From assembly GCF_036825535.1 (NCBI RefSeq), contig NZ_CP098813.1, positions 930,001-994,000 on the forward strand: DNA of 64,000 nucleotides, written 5' to 3'. Made by a program: the position numbers and the translations under genes. This document shows positions 40,623-48,815 of this stretch, in pieces. Source of the stretch: Parasalinivibrio latis. Lineage in GTDB: Bacteria; Pseudomonadota; Gammaproteobacteria; Enterobacterales; Vibrionaceae. Position 1 is the first letter of the stretch; the number at the start of each line of letters is the position of its first letter. Below the pieces are notes generated by a model that saw only the letters and a list, made by a program, of their open reading frames with translations, had not been told where the DNA came from and ran no database searches.

Positions 40623-41434
40623 GTTCTGAAGTACAACAATTTTCCGCCCCAATTCAGACCCGTTTGGCGTTAGCTAAGTTGGTTGCCAAAGAGGCGGGTA
40701 AATTAGCGCTGCAATACTTCAGCGATCTGGCATCGCTGAATATCGAGAATAAGTCCGGTGTACATGATGTGGTTTCCAATGCAGACCGAGAATCTGAACA
40801 ACTGATCCGGGAACGTATCAACCAAAACTTCCCTGTGGATGGGATCCTTGGTGAAGAGCTGGGGTATGAGAACGAAGAGGCGGATTATGTTTGGGTTATC
40901 GATCCTATAGATGGGACGCAAATGTTCCTGTCTGGAATACATTCATGGTGCGTTTCGATTGCGGTGGTTGCGAATGGTAAACCCGTTATTGGGGTGATCT
41001 ACGATGCAATCCACGACGAATGCTATTTTGGTTCGGATGGAAATGGCGCGTACCTGAATAACAGGCACTTGGATATGAACAATCTCCACTCGCTGAAGGA
41101 TGGAATGGTCGGCATTGGTACCAATCGGCCTGGATCGCATAAAACAGTGGTTGCCGCAATTGATCACATTCTTGCTCAAGGAGGGCAGGTAGTGAGAAGC
41201 GGATCGGGTGCGTTGATGCTTGCTCAGGTTGCGGCGTCTAAGCTGGTTGCTTACTACGAGCCGAGGATGTATCCATGGGATTGCCTTGCTGGGTTTTGCC
41301 TTATTAAGGAGGCAAACGGAGTAATTGTTGATTACCCGCTTTCTGAGGAAACTGTAAAAAGTGGCGGAACGGTATTAGTTGGTACTAAATCCTCAATGGA
41401 AGACCTGCTTTTAAACGTAAAAGTAACCAGTTAA
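40619..41434 (+). CDS. Inositol-monophosphatase-family phosphatase
   Basis: 271 residues of the Mg2+- and Li+-dependent phosphatase family. Motifs are GILGEELG (metal-binding Glu), WVIDPIDGTQMFLSGI (the DPxDGT motif), GVIYDAIHDECYFG and YPWDCLAGFCLIKEANGVIV (the WDxAxG-type motif). Family members hydrolyse inositol monophosphate, histidinol phosphate, PAP or fructose bisphosphate. It has no signal peptide and is translationally coupled to the ABC ATPase, so it probably dephosphorylates the phosphorylated compound after import. With the iol cluster 6 kb away, inositol phosphate is an attractive but unproven substrate. Confidence 0.88.
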   Translation: MSSEVQQFSAPIQTRLALAKLVAKEAGKLALQYFSDLASLNIENKSGVHDVVSNADRESEQLIRERINQNFPVDGILGEELGYENEEADYVWVIDPIDGTQMFLSGIHSWCVSIAVVANGKPVIGVIYDAIHDECYFGSDGNGAYLNNRHLDMNNLHSLKDGMVGIGTNRPGSHKTVVAAIDHILAQGGQVVRSGSGALMLAQVAASKLVAYYEPRMYPWDCLAGFCLIKEANGVIVDYPLSEETVKSGGTVLVGTKSSMEDLLLNVKVTS

Positions 41435-41501
41435 ACATTCTATCCGGTGTTTTGGTTTGGATAGTTAGAAGTCCCGTATCTTCTCTATCCAGTCAGCATT
41501 T

Positions 41502-41525
41502 GCCACCCAGCCGGGTGGCTTTTTT
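41502..41525 (+). terminator. Terminator of the ABC transporter/phosphatase operon
   Basis: GCCACCC and GGGTGGC around a four-base loop, followed by TTTTTT. It ends 4 nt before the stop of the convergent alpha/beta hydrolase gene. Confidence 0.88.
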
Positions 41526-41528
41526 CAT

Positions 41529-42377
41529 TTAATACTCCTGTATAAACGGGCGTATTTCCCTCAATAACGCATCCGGTTTTTCTTCAATCACCAAATGGCC
41601 TGTCCCATCAATAACTTTTAGATTGGAGCCGGGAATAAGGCTGTGAAGCTCGTGGGCTTTATCAAGCGGGATCCATGTATCTTCTCGGCCCCAGAGTATA
41701 AGGGTGGGGGTTGAAATGGTCGGGTACAGTGGCTGTACCTCTTCCGTATAAGCAGAATGTGACTGTGCAATCTGACAGTAAAATGCCGCTTTTCCTTTCT
41801 CGCCAGTCCAAGGGGCGACAATGCCGTCCAGTGTTTCCGATTCAATCGGATTAAATGCGGCGGTTTTTACATAAGCCCTGACAATGGCATCGTGGATATA
41901 ATCCGGGACACCTGCAAACGCAGATTCATGCTTGTGTACATGCTTGAAAAACGGTGACCCCCAGGGTGAGACAGCAACCGGGTCGATGAGAATCAGTTTG
42001 GAGAAAGGGCGGCCGTTTAGTAAATGCGTCCTGAGTACAGTCGCACCGCCGAAATCATGGCCTATAGCCAGGGGGTTATCCAAGCCCCAATGATCGAGAA
42101 GCCGGTCAAGGATACGGTTTTGGATTCCAAGGGATACATCACCTTCTTCCTTGCTGGATTGACCGTATCCCACCAAGTCAAAGTAGTGGACCTTATATTT
42201 ACCTGCCAACCCGCGAATTAAATGGCGAAGGTTAAATGATGACCATGGGGTACCGTGAACAATGACCAGGGGTTCGCCGTCACCGATAATGTCATAGTGA
42301 ATTTCCCGTCCTTCAAAATCCAGGCTGTGGCTGAGATACCATCTGCCCTTTAGGTATTCAGAATTTTCGTTTTTCAT
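41529..42377 (-). CDS. Alpha/beta hydrolase with Asp nucleophile (haloalkane dehalogenase/epoxide hydrolase type)
   Basis: 282 residues, cytoplasmic. HGTPWSSFNLRH carries the oxyanion hole. The nucleophile elbow is GHDFGG with Asp108, as in haloalkane dehalogenases and epoxide hydrolases, not Ser as in esterases. LWGREDTWIP contains the likely acid residue, and the catalytic His is in DGTGHL. The cap region lies between about 140 and 205. It is encoded 90 nt downstream of the TetR gene on the same strand and may belong to its regulon together with the divergent oxidoreductase. Substrate unknown. Confidence 0.85.
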   Translation of the reverse strand: MKNENSEYLKGRWYLSHSLDFEGREIHYDIIGDGEPLVIVHGTPWSSFNLRHLIRGLAGKYKVHYFDLVGYGQSSKEEGDVSLGIQNRILDRLLDHWGLDNPLAIGHDFGGATVLRTHLLNGRPFSKLILIDPVAVSPWGSPFFKHVHKHESAFAGVPDYIHDAIVRAYVKTAAFNPIESETLDGIVAPWTGEKGKAAFYCQIAQSHSAYTEEVQPLYPTISTPTLILWGREDTWIPLDKAHELHSLIPGSNLKVIDGTGHLVIEEKPDALLREIRPFIQEY

Positions 42378-42467
42378 CGGTCAGTCGACCAAACATTCAA
42401 CCAATGAGTTAAGTGTGCCTTTTCGATGGGGTTTGGTTTCTCTTAATTTTAAAACACCGGATAATAA

Positions 42468-43106
42468 TCAGGCTGTTGGCAGTCTCATCTCCAAACTATC
42501 AAGGATCAGGTCAAGCCCGAACTCAAAATCATGGATACCGTTGTGCTCCCCGCTGATAACAGCCCTGGCCATCTTGTTGAGGTAAGGAAAGACATCTTCC
42601 GGGATCATATCAATGTAGCCTTCGGCCACTTCCGCGTATTCATCGCTTTCAAACGGGAAATTCAGTGCCTGCAGTGTGTAGCCGTACAAATGGCTGTCTA
42701 TCAGGTTCCAGGCATGGTCACAAACACCAATGGGAAACCCGGCTTTGTACAGGCAGCCTACCGTCGCGTCCACATAATGCAAAACCACAGGTTGGGTGTT
42801 TACCCTGGAAACGAGCGGTTGGGTTGCCCAGCTGTGGCGCATTAAAACCCCATAGGCGGAAAGGCAGCGTTTTCGGATTTCATCCTTCCAGTAGCCATCC
42901 GGATCTGGCCTGTAAATCCCTTCAACAATTCGACCGACCATGCCGTCGATCATCTCTTCTTTGTTTTTAACATGGTTGTAGAGTGACATAGCCTGCACAC
43001 CCAGACGCTCAGCCACTTTGCGCATAGAAAGTGCCTGAAGCCCATTTTCATCGGCAAAAGCAATGGCTGCATCAATGATTCTTTCCTGGCTAAGTGCCTG
43101 TTTCAT
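42468..43106 (-). CDS. TetR-family transcriptional repressor
   Basis: 212 residues. The N-terminal helix-turn-helix is clear: LSQERIIDAAIAFADENGLQ, then ALSMRKVAERLGVQAMSLYN. The C-terminal ligand domain has the pattern of the TetR proper subfamily (RKRCLSAYGVLMRHSWATQP, DHAWNLIDSHLYGYTLQ). It is divergent from the oxidoreductase gene. A perfect 15-bp inverted repeat lies in the gap (43155-43193) and is the likely operator. It probably senses a small hydrophobic molecule handled by the neighbouring enzymes. Confidence 0.92.
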   Translation of the reverse strand: MKQALSQERIIDAAIAFADENGLQALSMRKVAERLGVQAMSLYNHVKNKEEMIDGMVGRIVEGIYRPDPDGYWKDEIRKRCLSAYGVLMRHSWATQPLVSRVNTQPVVLHYVDATVGCLYKAGFPIGVCDHAWNLIDSHLYGYTLQALNFPFESDEYAEVAEGYIDMIPEDVFPYLNKMARAVISGEHNGIHDFEFGLDLILDSLEMRLPTA

Positions 43107-43154
43107 GGTGTACTCCGGCTTTATCTAAGAGTCACATTCTAATAACAAGTTGCG

Positions 43155-43193
43155 AAAACTTACAGTGTATGTTTGACTTACACTGTAAGTTTT
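43155..43193. promoter_or_regulatory. TetR-type operator (15-bp perfect inverted repeat)
   Basis: AAAACTTACAGTGTA and its exact reverse complement TACACTGTAAGTTTT are separated by 9 bases, midway between the divergent TetR and oxidoreductase starts. TTGACT at the right side could be the -35 box of the oxidoreductase promoter, so binding would block it. Each arm holds a TTACAGTGTA unit of the sort many TetR regulators bind. Confidence 0.82.
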
Positions 43194-43248
43194 CAGGGGT
43201 GGGGAAGGCCTGCTGAAAAACGATGGAACAGGATTCATGGAGGAAGAA

Positions 43249-44223
43249 ATGAAAGCAGCGGTGTGCGAAAACTATGGAGGGGCCGACGTCCTTGTGTGCA
43301 GGGACGTCCCCAAACCAGAACCCGGCACGGGGGATGTGCTGGTTCGAGTCTGTGCGGCAAGTGTCACCCGGGCAGATACAATGATGCGTTCAGGTACGCC
43401 ATTGTTTGCCCGCCTCGCGACTGGGCTGCGTAAACCGAAATACCCCATACCTGGAACCGGCTTTGCCGGTATTGTTGACACGGTGGGAGAAGGTGTATCC
43501 CAGTTTAAGGTTGGTGACCGTGTGGTGGGTGAATCCGGTCTGACATTCAGTGCCAACGCAGAATATGTGAGTGTTCAGGAAGACGGGATACTGCAAATAC
43601 TGCCGGATGAAATCAGTTTCGAAGAAGCCGCTCCGCTTTGTGATGGCATGCTGACAGCGTACAACTTCTTATGCCTGATTGGTGAATGCAAGCCGGGAAT
43701 GCGGGTGATGATTAACGGGGCATCGGGCGCTGTCGGCAGTGCCGGTGTGCAAATTGCCAAACTGACAGGGGCAAAGGTAACCGGGGTGTGCAGCGGAAAG
43801 AACCGGGATTTTGTGCTGGCTCAGGGGGCTGATCGGGTCATCGATTATACCCGTGAAAGCCTGGGAGCTGAGGGTATTAAGTACGACCTTATCTTCGATG
43901 CCGTCGGAACGCTGACGTTCTCGGAGTGTAAGTCATTACTTACTGACAACGGCACATTTTTAAGTCCGGTATTGTCGTTCCCACTTTTGTTGCAGATGCT
44001 GGCTACCCGGTGCTTTTCGAAAAAGAAAGCCGTGTTTTCAGCCACGGGATTGAAGCCGCCGTCTGAAATGAATGTCCATCTGCAAAAGATCCTCGGTTTT
44101 TACAGTGAGCAAAAGCTCTGGACTGAAATCGACCGGAATTACAGCCTGGATGAGATTTCTCAGGCGCATGCCTACGTGGACACAGGCAGGAAGAGGGGAA
44201 ATGTGATTTTGGCGGTCTCTTAG
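43249..44223 (+). CDS. Medium-chain NAD(P)H-dependent oxidoreductase (quinone-oxidoreductase/enoyl-reductase type)
   Basis: 324 residues from the ATG at 43249; GGAGGA sits 7 nt before this codon and overlaps the alternative ATG at 43237. MDR fold: catalytic domain with AASVTRADTMMRSG and YPIPGTGFAGIVDTVGEGVSQFKVGDRV, then NADP-binding INGASGAVGSAGVQIAK at about 160-176 and KVTGVCSGKNRDFVLAQGAD. The zinc-binding cysteine cluster of alcohol dehydrogenases is missing, so it is of the zinc-free quinone-reductase type. It ends GRKRGNVILAVS as usual. Controlled by the divergent TetR gene. Confidence 0.9.
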   Translation: MKAAVCENYGGADVLVCRDVPKPEPGTGDVLVRVCAASVTRADTMMRSGTPLFARLATGLRKPKYPIPGTGFAGIVDTVGEGVSQFKVGDRVVGESGLTFSANAEYVSVQEDGILQILPDEISFEEAAPLCDGMLTAYNFLCLIGECKPGMRVMINGASGAVGSAGVQIAKLTGAKVTGVCSGKNRDFVLAQGADRVIDYTRESLGAEGIKYDLIFDAVGTLTFSECKSLLTDNGTFLSPVLSFPLLLQMLATRCFSKKKAVFSATGLKPPSEMNVHLQKILGFYSEQKLWTEIDRNYSLDEISQAHAYVDTGRKRGNVILAVS

Positions 44224-44235
44224 ATGGCGGAATGA

Positions 44236-44260
44236 GACGGGTCATGTGAGAAGACCCGTC
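44236..44260. terminator. Hairpin between convergent oxidoreductase and chitinase genes
   Basis: GACGGGTC and GACCCGTC with a nine-base loop lie in the 58-nt gap. The flanking T-runs are short; it probably acts for both genes. Confidence 0.6.
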
Positions 44261-44281
44261 CCTTATTACTGTTATAAGAGG

Positions 44282-45583
44282 TTATTTAGCCAGCGAGTTG
44301 GCCATGGTTTCGGTCAGTTTACCATCAGGGTCACCGGAGAGATCCCATACAAACAACCCAGCGTGTTTCTGGGCTTTGGCCCATTTAGCTTTGGCACTGA
44401 TAGATCGTTCGTTCTCATAGGATATAAACACTTTCTTTTCCGGGTTCCAGAGGTAAGGCGCTTCGGCTTTGTCATCGTAACCTTGCTGGTAGCCCTGTGC
44501 AGTGGTGTAGTTACGCATCAGATCCCAATACATGAAATAGCCCGGTTCGCTTTCACTGGTTCCGAATGGCGCGCCGCCGGTTGAACTCAGTTCTTTCGGG
44601 AAGTTCTTGCCGTCAAAGTCCTGTGTGCCTTGCCAGCCTCGACCATAAAAGGCTGCACCCACCACGATTTTTTCTTTCGGCATACCGAGGTCTGTCATCT
44701 GCTTGATAAAGACATCCGTTCCCATACCCCACCAGCCGTTGTCAGTGGCATGCAGGTTGGTGAGGTGACCGGTTTGTGGCCCCCAGCCACCCAGGAAGTC
44801 ATAGGTCATCGCAAACATATGGTCGAGGTGGGGGGACACCGCTTTCCAGTCGATCCCGGCAGCTTTAAAGCCCACACCGACAGCGGTTCCGAGTTCATAA
44901 TCCCGGCCTGTTTTTTCAGAAAGCACATCAAAGTTCTGGCGCAGGCTTTGTACCAGCAGGGTAAAGGCTTCTTTCTCGGAGGCTTTCTGTTCGTCAGCCA
45001 AGGCGGTTTCCGGGTTCCATGGTGAGGTAGTCAAGCCCCCTCCGCCTGGGTATTCCCAGTCAAGATCGATACCGTCGAAGAAGTCATACTTGGCGACCAG
45101 TTCAACAGCGGTTTTGGCAAACCATTTCACGTCTTCAGGATTTTTTGCCATGGCGTGGAATGGTTCAGACATCGTCCAGCCGCCGAAAGAGGGGAGGATT
45201 TTCAGGTTAGGATACTTTTTCTTGAGTTCGGCCAGTTGGGCAAAGTGGCCCTTAAAGGGCACATCGACACTGACATCACCGAAATCCACATCCAGTGCAG
45301 ATTCCTGGTCGACCACAATGGCGGTAAAAGGCTTCTTCCCTTCACAGGCTTTGGCTACCTGTTGCTGAACGTCTTCACCTGCACCGGTTACCGGCCCACA
45401 CATTCCCAGAAATGCATAGATAATATGGGTCAGTTTGTCTGCGGGTATGTCTTTTACGCTGTAGGGGTTGGCTTCGTTCTTGTATTGCCAGTCAGCGAAA
45501 TAGCCGCCAACCACATTATCAGCGGCCATCGCTGAAGGAGCAGCTACGGCCATAGCAACGGCCAGGGCAAGTGCAGTTTTCAT
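44282..45583 (-). CDS. Secreted chitinase, GH18
   Basis: 433 residues from the ATG at 45583 (AGAGGT upstream). Residues 1-21 are a signal peptide (MKTALALAVAMAVAAPSAMA). Single GH18 catalytic domain: GGYFADWQ, LTHIIYAFLG, KILPSFGGWTMSEPF (SxGG motif), FFDGIDLDWEYPG with catalytic Glu177 (DxxDxDxE), MFAMTYDFLGGWG and YGRGW, with an insertion of the kind that deepens the cleft in subfamily A (exo-type) enzymes. No carbohydrate-binding module is present. It would cut chitin or chito-oligosaccharides outside the cell, fitting a marine lifestyle. Monocistronic. Confidence 0.94.
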   Translation of the reverse strand: MKTALALAVAMAVAAPSAMAADNVVGGYFADWQYKNEANPYSVKDIPADKLTHIIYAFLGMCGPVTGAGEDVQQQVAKACEGKKPFTAIVVDQESALDVDFGDVSVDVPFKGHFAQLAELKKKYPNLKILPSFGGWTMSEPFHAMAKNPEDVKWFAKTAVELVAKYDFFDGIDLDWEYPGGGGLTTSPWNPETALADEQKASEKEAFTLLVQSLRQNFDVLSEKTGRDYELGTAVGVGFKAAGIDWKAVSPHLDHMFAMTYDFLGGWGPQTGHLTNLHATDNGWWGMGTDVFIKQMTDLGMPKEKIVVGAAFYGRGWQGTQDFDGKNFPKELSSTGGAPFGTSESEPGYFMYWDLMRNYTTAQGYQQGYDDKAEAPYLWNPEKKVFISYENERSISAKAKWAKAQKHAGLFVWDLSGDPDGKLTETMANSLAK

Positions 45584-45801
45584 TTCAGTACCTCTTGGTT
45601 GATCTTGTTGTGTTGTGAGTAAAGCCAAGGAAAACAGTCAGATGTAAATCAGGGTGGTACGGAAAACTGCACTGAACCGCGGTAAAGCTCACAGTTGCCT
45701 GAAATTTAAGCGATGGTGAATAGGTAATTGCGAGGAGTAAGTAGGCCCAGCGAGGATAGGTATGTAGGTTTTCATTTCCGTTGCGAGGGAAAGCACACAG
45801 C

Positions 45802-45826
45802 AAAAAGCCCACCGAAGTGGGCTTTT
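45802..45826. terminator. Terminator of iolT
   Basis: AAAAGCCCAC and GTGGGCTTTT with a four-base loop give a bidirectional terminator just after the minus-strand iolT gene. Confidence 0.9.
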
Positions 45827-45845
45827 GACTGCTTGTCAGCGTTGA

Positions 45846-47291
45846 TTAAACGCGTGCTTTCACTGGCTCTTGTTCTGGAACCTTACGGCCCAGTTTGGTT
45901 GCCATCACCTGTTCCATTTTCTCCAGGCTGACGCCCTTGGTTTCAGGAACGAATTTCACCACGATAACCATACAGATCATGGAGAGAGCGGCGAACAGCC
46001 AGAAGCTGAATGCGCCGTTGAAGGTTTCTTTCAGGTATGGGTTTTCGTTCAGCATTGGGAAGCTCTGGGTTACCAGGAAGCCGGTAAACCACTGGGCACC
46101 TACCGCGATAGACATAGCACGGGTACGGATGCTGTTAGGGAAGATTTCGGAAATCATTGTCCAGCATGCACAGCCCCATGATGTGGCGTAAGAAACGACA
46201 TACAGGCACAGAGCGAACAGTGCTGCATAACCTGTGGTGCCTTGGTAAAGAACAAAACCAACCACGGTCATACCGATGGCACAACCCAGGGTCCCCCACT
46301 TCATCAGCGGCAGGCGGCCAACCTTGTCAATCAGGTACATACCCAGGGCGTTACCAAGGATAAAGACCACACCGACGAATGTTGTCTGGAACAGCGCGTT
46401 TTCAGTACCGCCGGCAATCGGTTTCAGGATTTCCGGAGTGTAGTACATGATAACGTTGATACCGGTCAGCTGCTGGGCGGCGGCAACAAAGGTACCGATA
46501 ACCAGAATGGCGAACAGGAGTGGTGAACGCAGGCTGACTTTGTTGCCTTTGGCTCCGGCACTTTCTTTCAGGGAGTCCTGGATTTCAGAAATCAGGCGGT
46601 CAGCGTGTTCTGGGTTGGAGATACGGCACAGGGTGTCTTTTGCTTTGTCTACTTTACCTTTCAGTACCAGCCAGCGTGGTGATTCAGGGATAAGGAAAAG
46701 CAAGCCGGCAAAAAGGGCCGCCGGAATAACTTCAGAGCCCAGCATCCAACGCCAACCCATGTCTACCAGCCAGGTTTCAGACATCCCCTTGGCAATCAGG
46801 TAGTTCACATAAAAGACACCGGTCTGGCCTACCACCGCAGACTGCTGGAACATACTTACCGCTCGGCCACGAAAGTCTTTGGGGGCCACTTCAGACATGT
46901 ACATTGGCGAGACGACACATGCCAGGCCAACAGCAACGCCGCCCACAATACGCAACCAGATGTAAAAGTCGAAGGTTGTCGCCAGTGCCGAACCGATAGC
47001 TGAGATGATAAAGAGGATTGCGGAAATAAAGAGGGTATTTCGGCGGCCATAGTTCAGGGCGAACCAGCCGGCGCTGACGGCACCCAGAATACTGCCAAGA
47101 ACGACACTGGACACCGCCCAGCCGGTTTGAGCCGGAGTAAGGGAGAAGTAGTCACGGATTGGACCGATGGCACCGGATATTACAGCAGTGTCGTAGCCCA
47201 GGAGGATGCCGCCGAGTGCGGCGATACAACAGATTCGAACGATATAAGCAATATTATGTTTATTGGAGGGTTTCACGTTATCAGTCGACAT
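45846..47291 (-). CDS. iolT: Sugar/myo-inositol:H+ symporter (MFS)
   Basis: 481 residues, 12 membrane segments, sugar-porter branch of the MFS. Signatures are GGILLGYDTAVISGAIGPI (segment 1), the NYGRRN loop, RIVGGVAVGLACVVSPMYMSEVAP, PESPRWL, QQLTGINVIMYY (sugar-binding QQxxGxN in segment 7), DKVGRLP and PETKG. It closely resembles IolT/xylose-type proton symporters. It is divergent from the iol catabolic operon, with IolR-like operator palindromes in between, so myo-inositol is the most likely substrate. RBS not strong. Followed by a clear terminator. Confidence 0.88.
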   Translation of the reverse strand: MSTDNVKPSNKHNIAYIVRICCIAALGGILLGYDTAVISGAIGPIRDYFSLTPAQTGWAVSSVVLGSILGAVSAGWFALNYGRRNTLFISAILFIISAIGSALATTFDFYIWLRIVGGVAVGLACVVSPMYMSEVAPKDFRGRAVSMFQQSAVVGQTGVFYVNYLIAKGMSETWLVDMGWRWMLGSEVIPAALFAGLLFLIPESPRWLVLKGKVDKAKDTLCRISNPEHADRLISEIQDSLKESAGAKGNKVSLRSPLLFAILVIGTFVAAAQQLTGINVIMYYTPEILKPIAGGTENALFQTTFVGVVFILGNALGMYLIDKVGRLPLMKWGTLGCAIGMTVVGFVLYQGTTGYAALFALCLYVVSYATSWGCACWTMISEIFPNSIRTRAMSIAVGAQWFTGFLVTQSFPMLNENPYLKETFNGAFSFWLFAALSMICMVIVVKFVPETKGVSLEKMEQVMATKLGRKVPEQEPVKARV

Positions 47292-47433
47292 TGTCGAATT
47301 CCTTATTTTTATCCCACTCCCTTACCTGACCATCGAAACAGTAAGTTTATGGTGAATTTCCTGGGCTGTTTTGTGCGTAGGGTATTGCCCGGGATTTCAG
47401 CTAACGCCTGTCGTATTTATTGTATTAATGATT

Positions 47434-47449
47434 TGGAAAATATTTTTCA
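47434..47449. promoter_or_regulatory. Candidate IolR operator 1
   Basis: TGGAAAATATTTTTCA, a near-palindrome containing the inverted GGAA-like element reported for RpiR-type IolR repressors. It lies 143 nt from the iolT start. Confidence 0.55.
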
Positions 47450-47542
47450 GTTTGGCGTTGAAATGCATGTTAGTTCTGAAGGTGTGGTTACGCCATAGCC
47501 AATAATCGCTTTTGTCTCAAAATGATACGCAAGTCATGTTGC

Positions 47543-47557
47543 GGAAAAGATTTTTCA
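47543..47557. promoter_or_regulatory. Candidate IolR operator 2
   Basis: GGAAAAGATTTTTCA, a variant of the same palindrome, overlapping a second inverted repeat TTTTTCAAATATTGAAAA. Confidence 0.5.
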
Positions 47558-47691
47558 AATATTGAAAACGTTTTACATCATTGATAATTAAAGAAAAAAT
47601 ATTTTGTGATCTTGGTTCATATTCCTCTGTGACCCGCATATTCCCTAGGGTTTTCCATTAATTTCATATTTTGAGCTGATGGATTTTTGAT

Positions 47692-47707
47692 TGAAAAATA
47701 TTTTTCA
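47692..47707. promoter_or_regulatory. Candidate IolR operator 3 (perfect palindrome)
   Basis: TGAAAAATATTTTTCA is a perfect 16-bp palindrome 136 nt before iolE, followed by a further TTTTTTGAAAAA stretch. It is the best match among the copies and is nearly identical to the site at 3701. Confidence 0.6.
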
Positions 47708-47842
47708 TTTTTTGAAAAACGAGCGTATGTTTATCCCAACGCAAGAAAACGGCCCGACGCGAAACAGACTTCCCAAAGAAAGTGAGATTCGGGTCACTTT
47801 AATTAAGCAAATTTAAGCCCTATAAAAAATTGGAGATAGAAC

Positions 47843-48736
47843 ATGAGCAAAGTTAAATACGGCATCAGCCCACTGACCTGGACTAACGACGACATGCCAG
47901 AGCTGGGTGGTGACATTCCACTGGAAACCTGCCTGAGCGAAATGGCGGAAGCCGGCTTTACCGGTACTGAACTGGGCACCAAGTACCCACGTGAACCAGA
48001 AGTGCTTATTCCTCTTCTGGCGAAGCATGGTCTGGTTCTGGCGTCTGGCTGGTTCAGCGGAAACCTGATGACTAACACGGCTGAGCAGGAAATCGCTGCC
48101 ATGCAGGATCACATCAAGCTGCTGAAAGCCGCCGGTTGTACTGCGATGGTTTACGGTGAAGTTAGCAACACAGTACACGGTGACATCAACACTGCGCTGT
48201 CCAAGCGTGTCATCCTGACCATGGACGAGTGGAAGATCTACGGTGAGAAGCTGACTACGGTTGCTGATTACCTGCTGAACGAGCACGGCATCAAGCTGTC
48301 TTTCCACCACCACGTTGGCACCATCGTAGAAACAGAAGATGACATCAACCTGCTGATGGAACTGACCGGCGAATCTGTACACCTGACGCTGGATACCGGC
48401 CACATCACTTACGGCGGTGGTAACCCTGTCACTATGATCAAGCGCTGGGGCCACCGTATCGGCCACATGCACTTTAAAGACCTGCGTCTGGATGTAATGA
48501 AAGCGGCACGCGATCAAGACAAGTCATTCCTGAATGCGGTACTGGACGGCGTATTCACCGTACCAGGCACTGGCGATGTGGATTATGACGACGTGTTCGC
48601 GGCACTGAAAGAGCGTAACTACGAAGGCTGGCTGCTGGTTGAAGCAGAGCAGGATCCTGCCAAGGCGCATCCTCTGACTTACGCGAAGACTGCTTACGAA
48701 AACATCACTGGCTACGCGAAGAAGTACGGCCTGTAA
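47843..48736 (+). CDS. iolE: Inosose dehydratase
   Basis: 297 residues, IolE-type TIM barrel. YGISPLTWTNDDMPELGGDI and AEAGFTGTELGTKYPRE near the N-terminus are characteristic, with LSFHHHVGTIVETEDDI, LTLDTGHITYGG, GHMHFKDLR and VPGTGDVDYDDVF further on; these carry the metal ligands (Glu, Asp, His, Glu). It dehydrates scyllo-inosose to the diketo product that IolD hydrolyses. First gene of the plus-strand iol operon. GGAG lies before the ATG. Codon use is strongly biased (CTG, GGT/GGC, CGT), as in highly expressed genes. Confidence 0.95.
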   Translation: MSKVKYGISPLTWTNDDMPELGGDIPLETCLSEMAEAGFTGTELGTKYPREPEVLIPLLAKHGLVLASGWFSGNLMTNTAEQEIAAMQDHIKLLKAAGCTAMVYGEVSNTVHGDINTALSKRVILTMDEWKIYGEKLTTVADYLLNEHGIKLSFHHHVGTIVETEDDINLLMELTGESVHLTLDTGHITYGGGNPVTMIKRWGHRIGHMHFKDLRLDVMKAARDQDKSFLNAVLDGVFTVPGTGDVDYDDVFAALKERNYEGWLLVEAEQDPAKAHPLTYAKTAYENITGYAKKYGL

Positions 48737-48747
48737 CCGGAAGGGAA

Positions 48748-48773
48748 CTGCCGGCCTGTAACCGGGCCGGCAG
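48748..48773 (+). promoter_or_regulatory. GC-rich hairpin between iolE and iolD
   Basis: CTGCCGGCC and GGCCGGCAG form a perfect 9-bp stem with an 8-base loop and no T-run. It may stabilise the upstream mRNA or guide processing. Similar hairpins occur in two other gaps of this operon. Confidence 0.6.
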
Positions 48774-48815
48774 ACAGGGATTACTCACAGATTGAGTTCT
48801 AGTTCGAGGAAGAAA

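Larger units (their letters stand above)
47292..47842. promoter_or_regulatory. Divergent iolT-iolE control region
   Basis: 551 AT-rich bases with no gene. It holds the divergent promoters and at least three palindromes of the type TGAAAAATATTTTTCA (at 47434, 47543 and 47692), plus partly matching sequences near 47555 and 47590. The layout, with several copies spread over about 270 bp, suits cooperative repression of both promoters. Confidence 0.6.

Noticed and set aside
43141..43160. AAGTTGCGAAAACTT as a third copy of the ECF promoter
   Set aside because: Only GTTGCGA is shared; CC of the -35 box and a CGTC box at 15 bases are missing.
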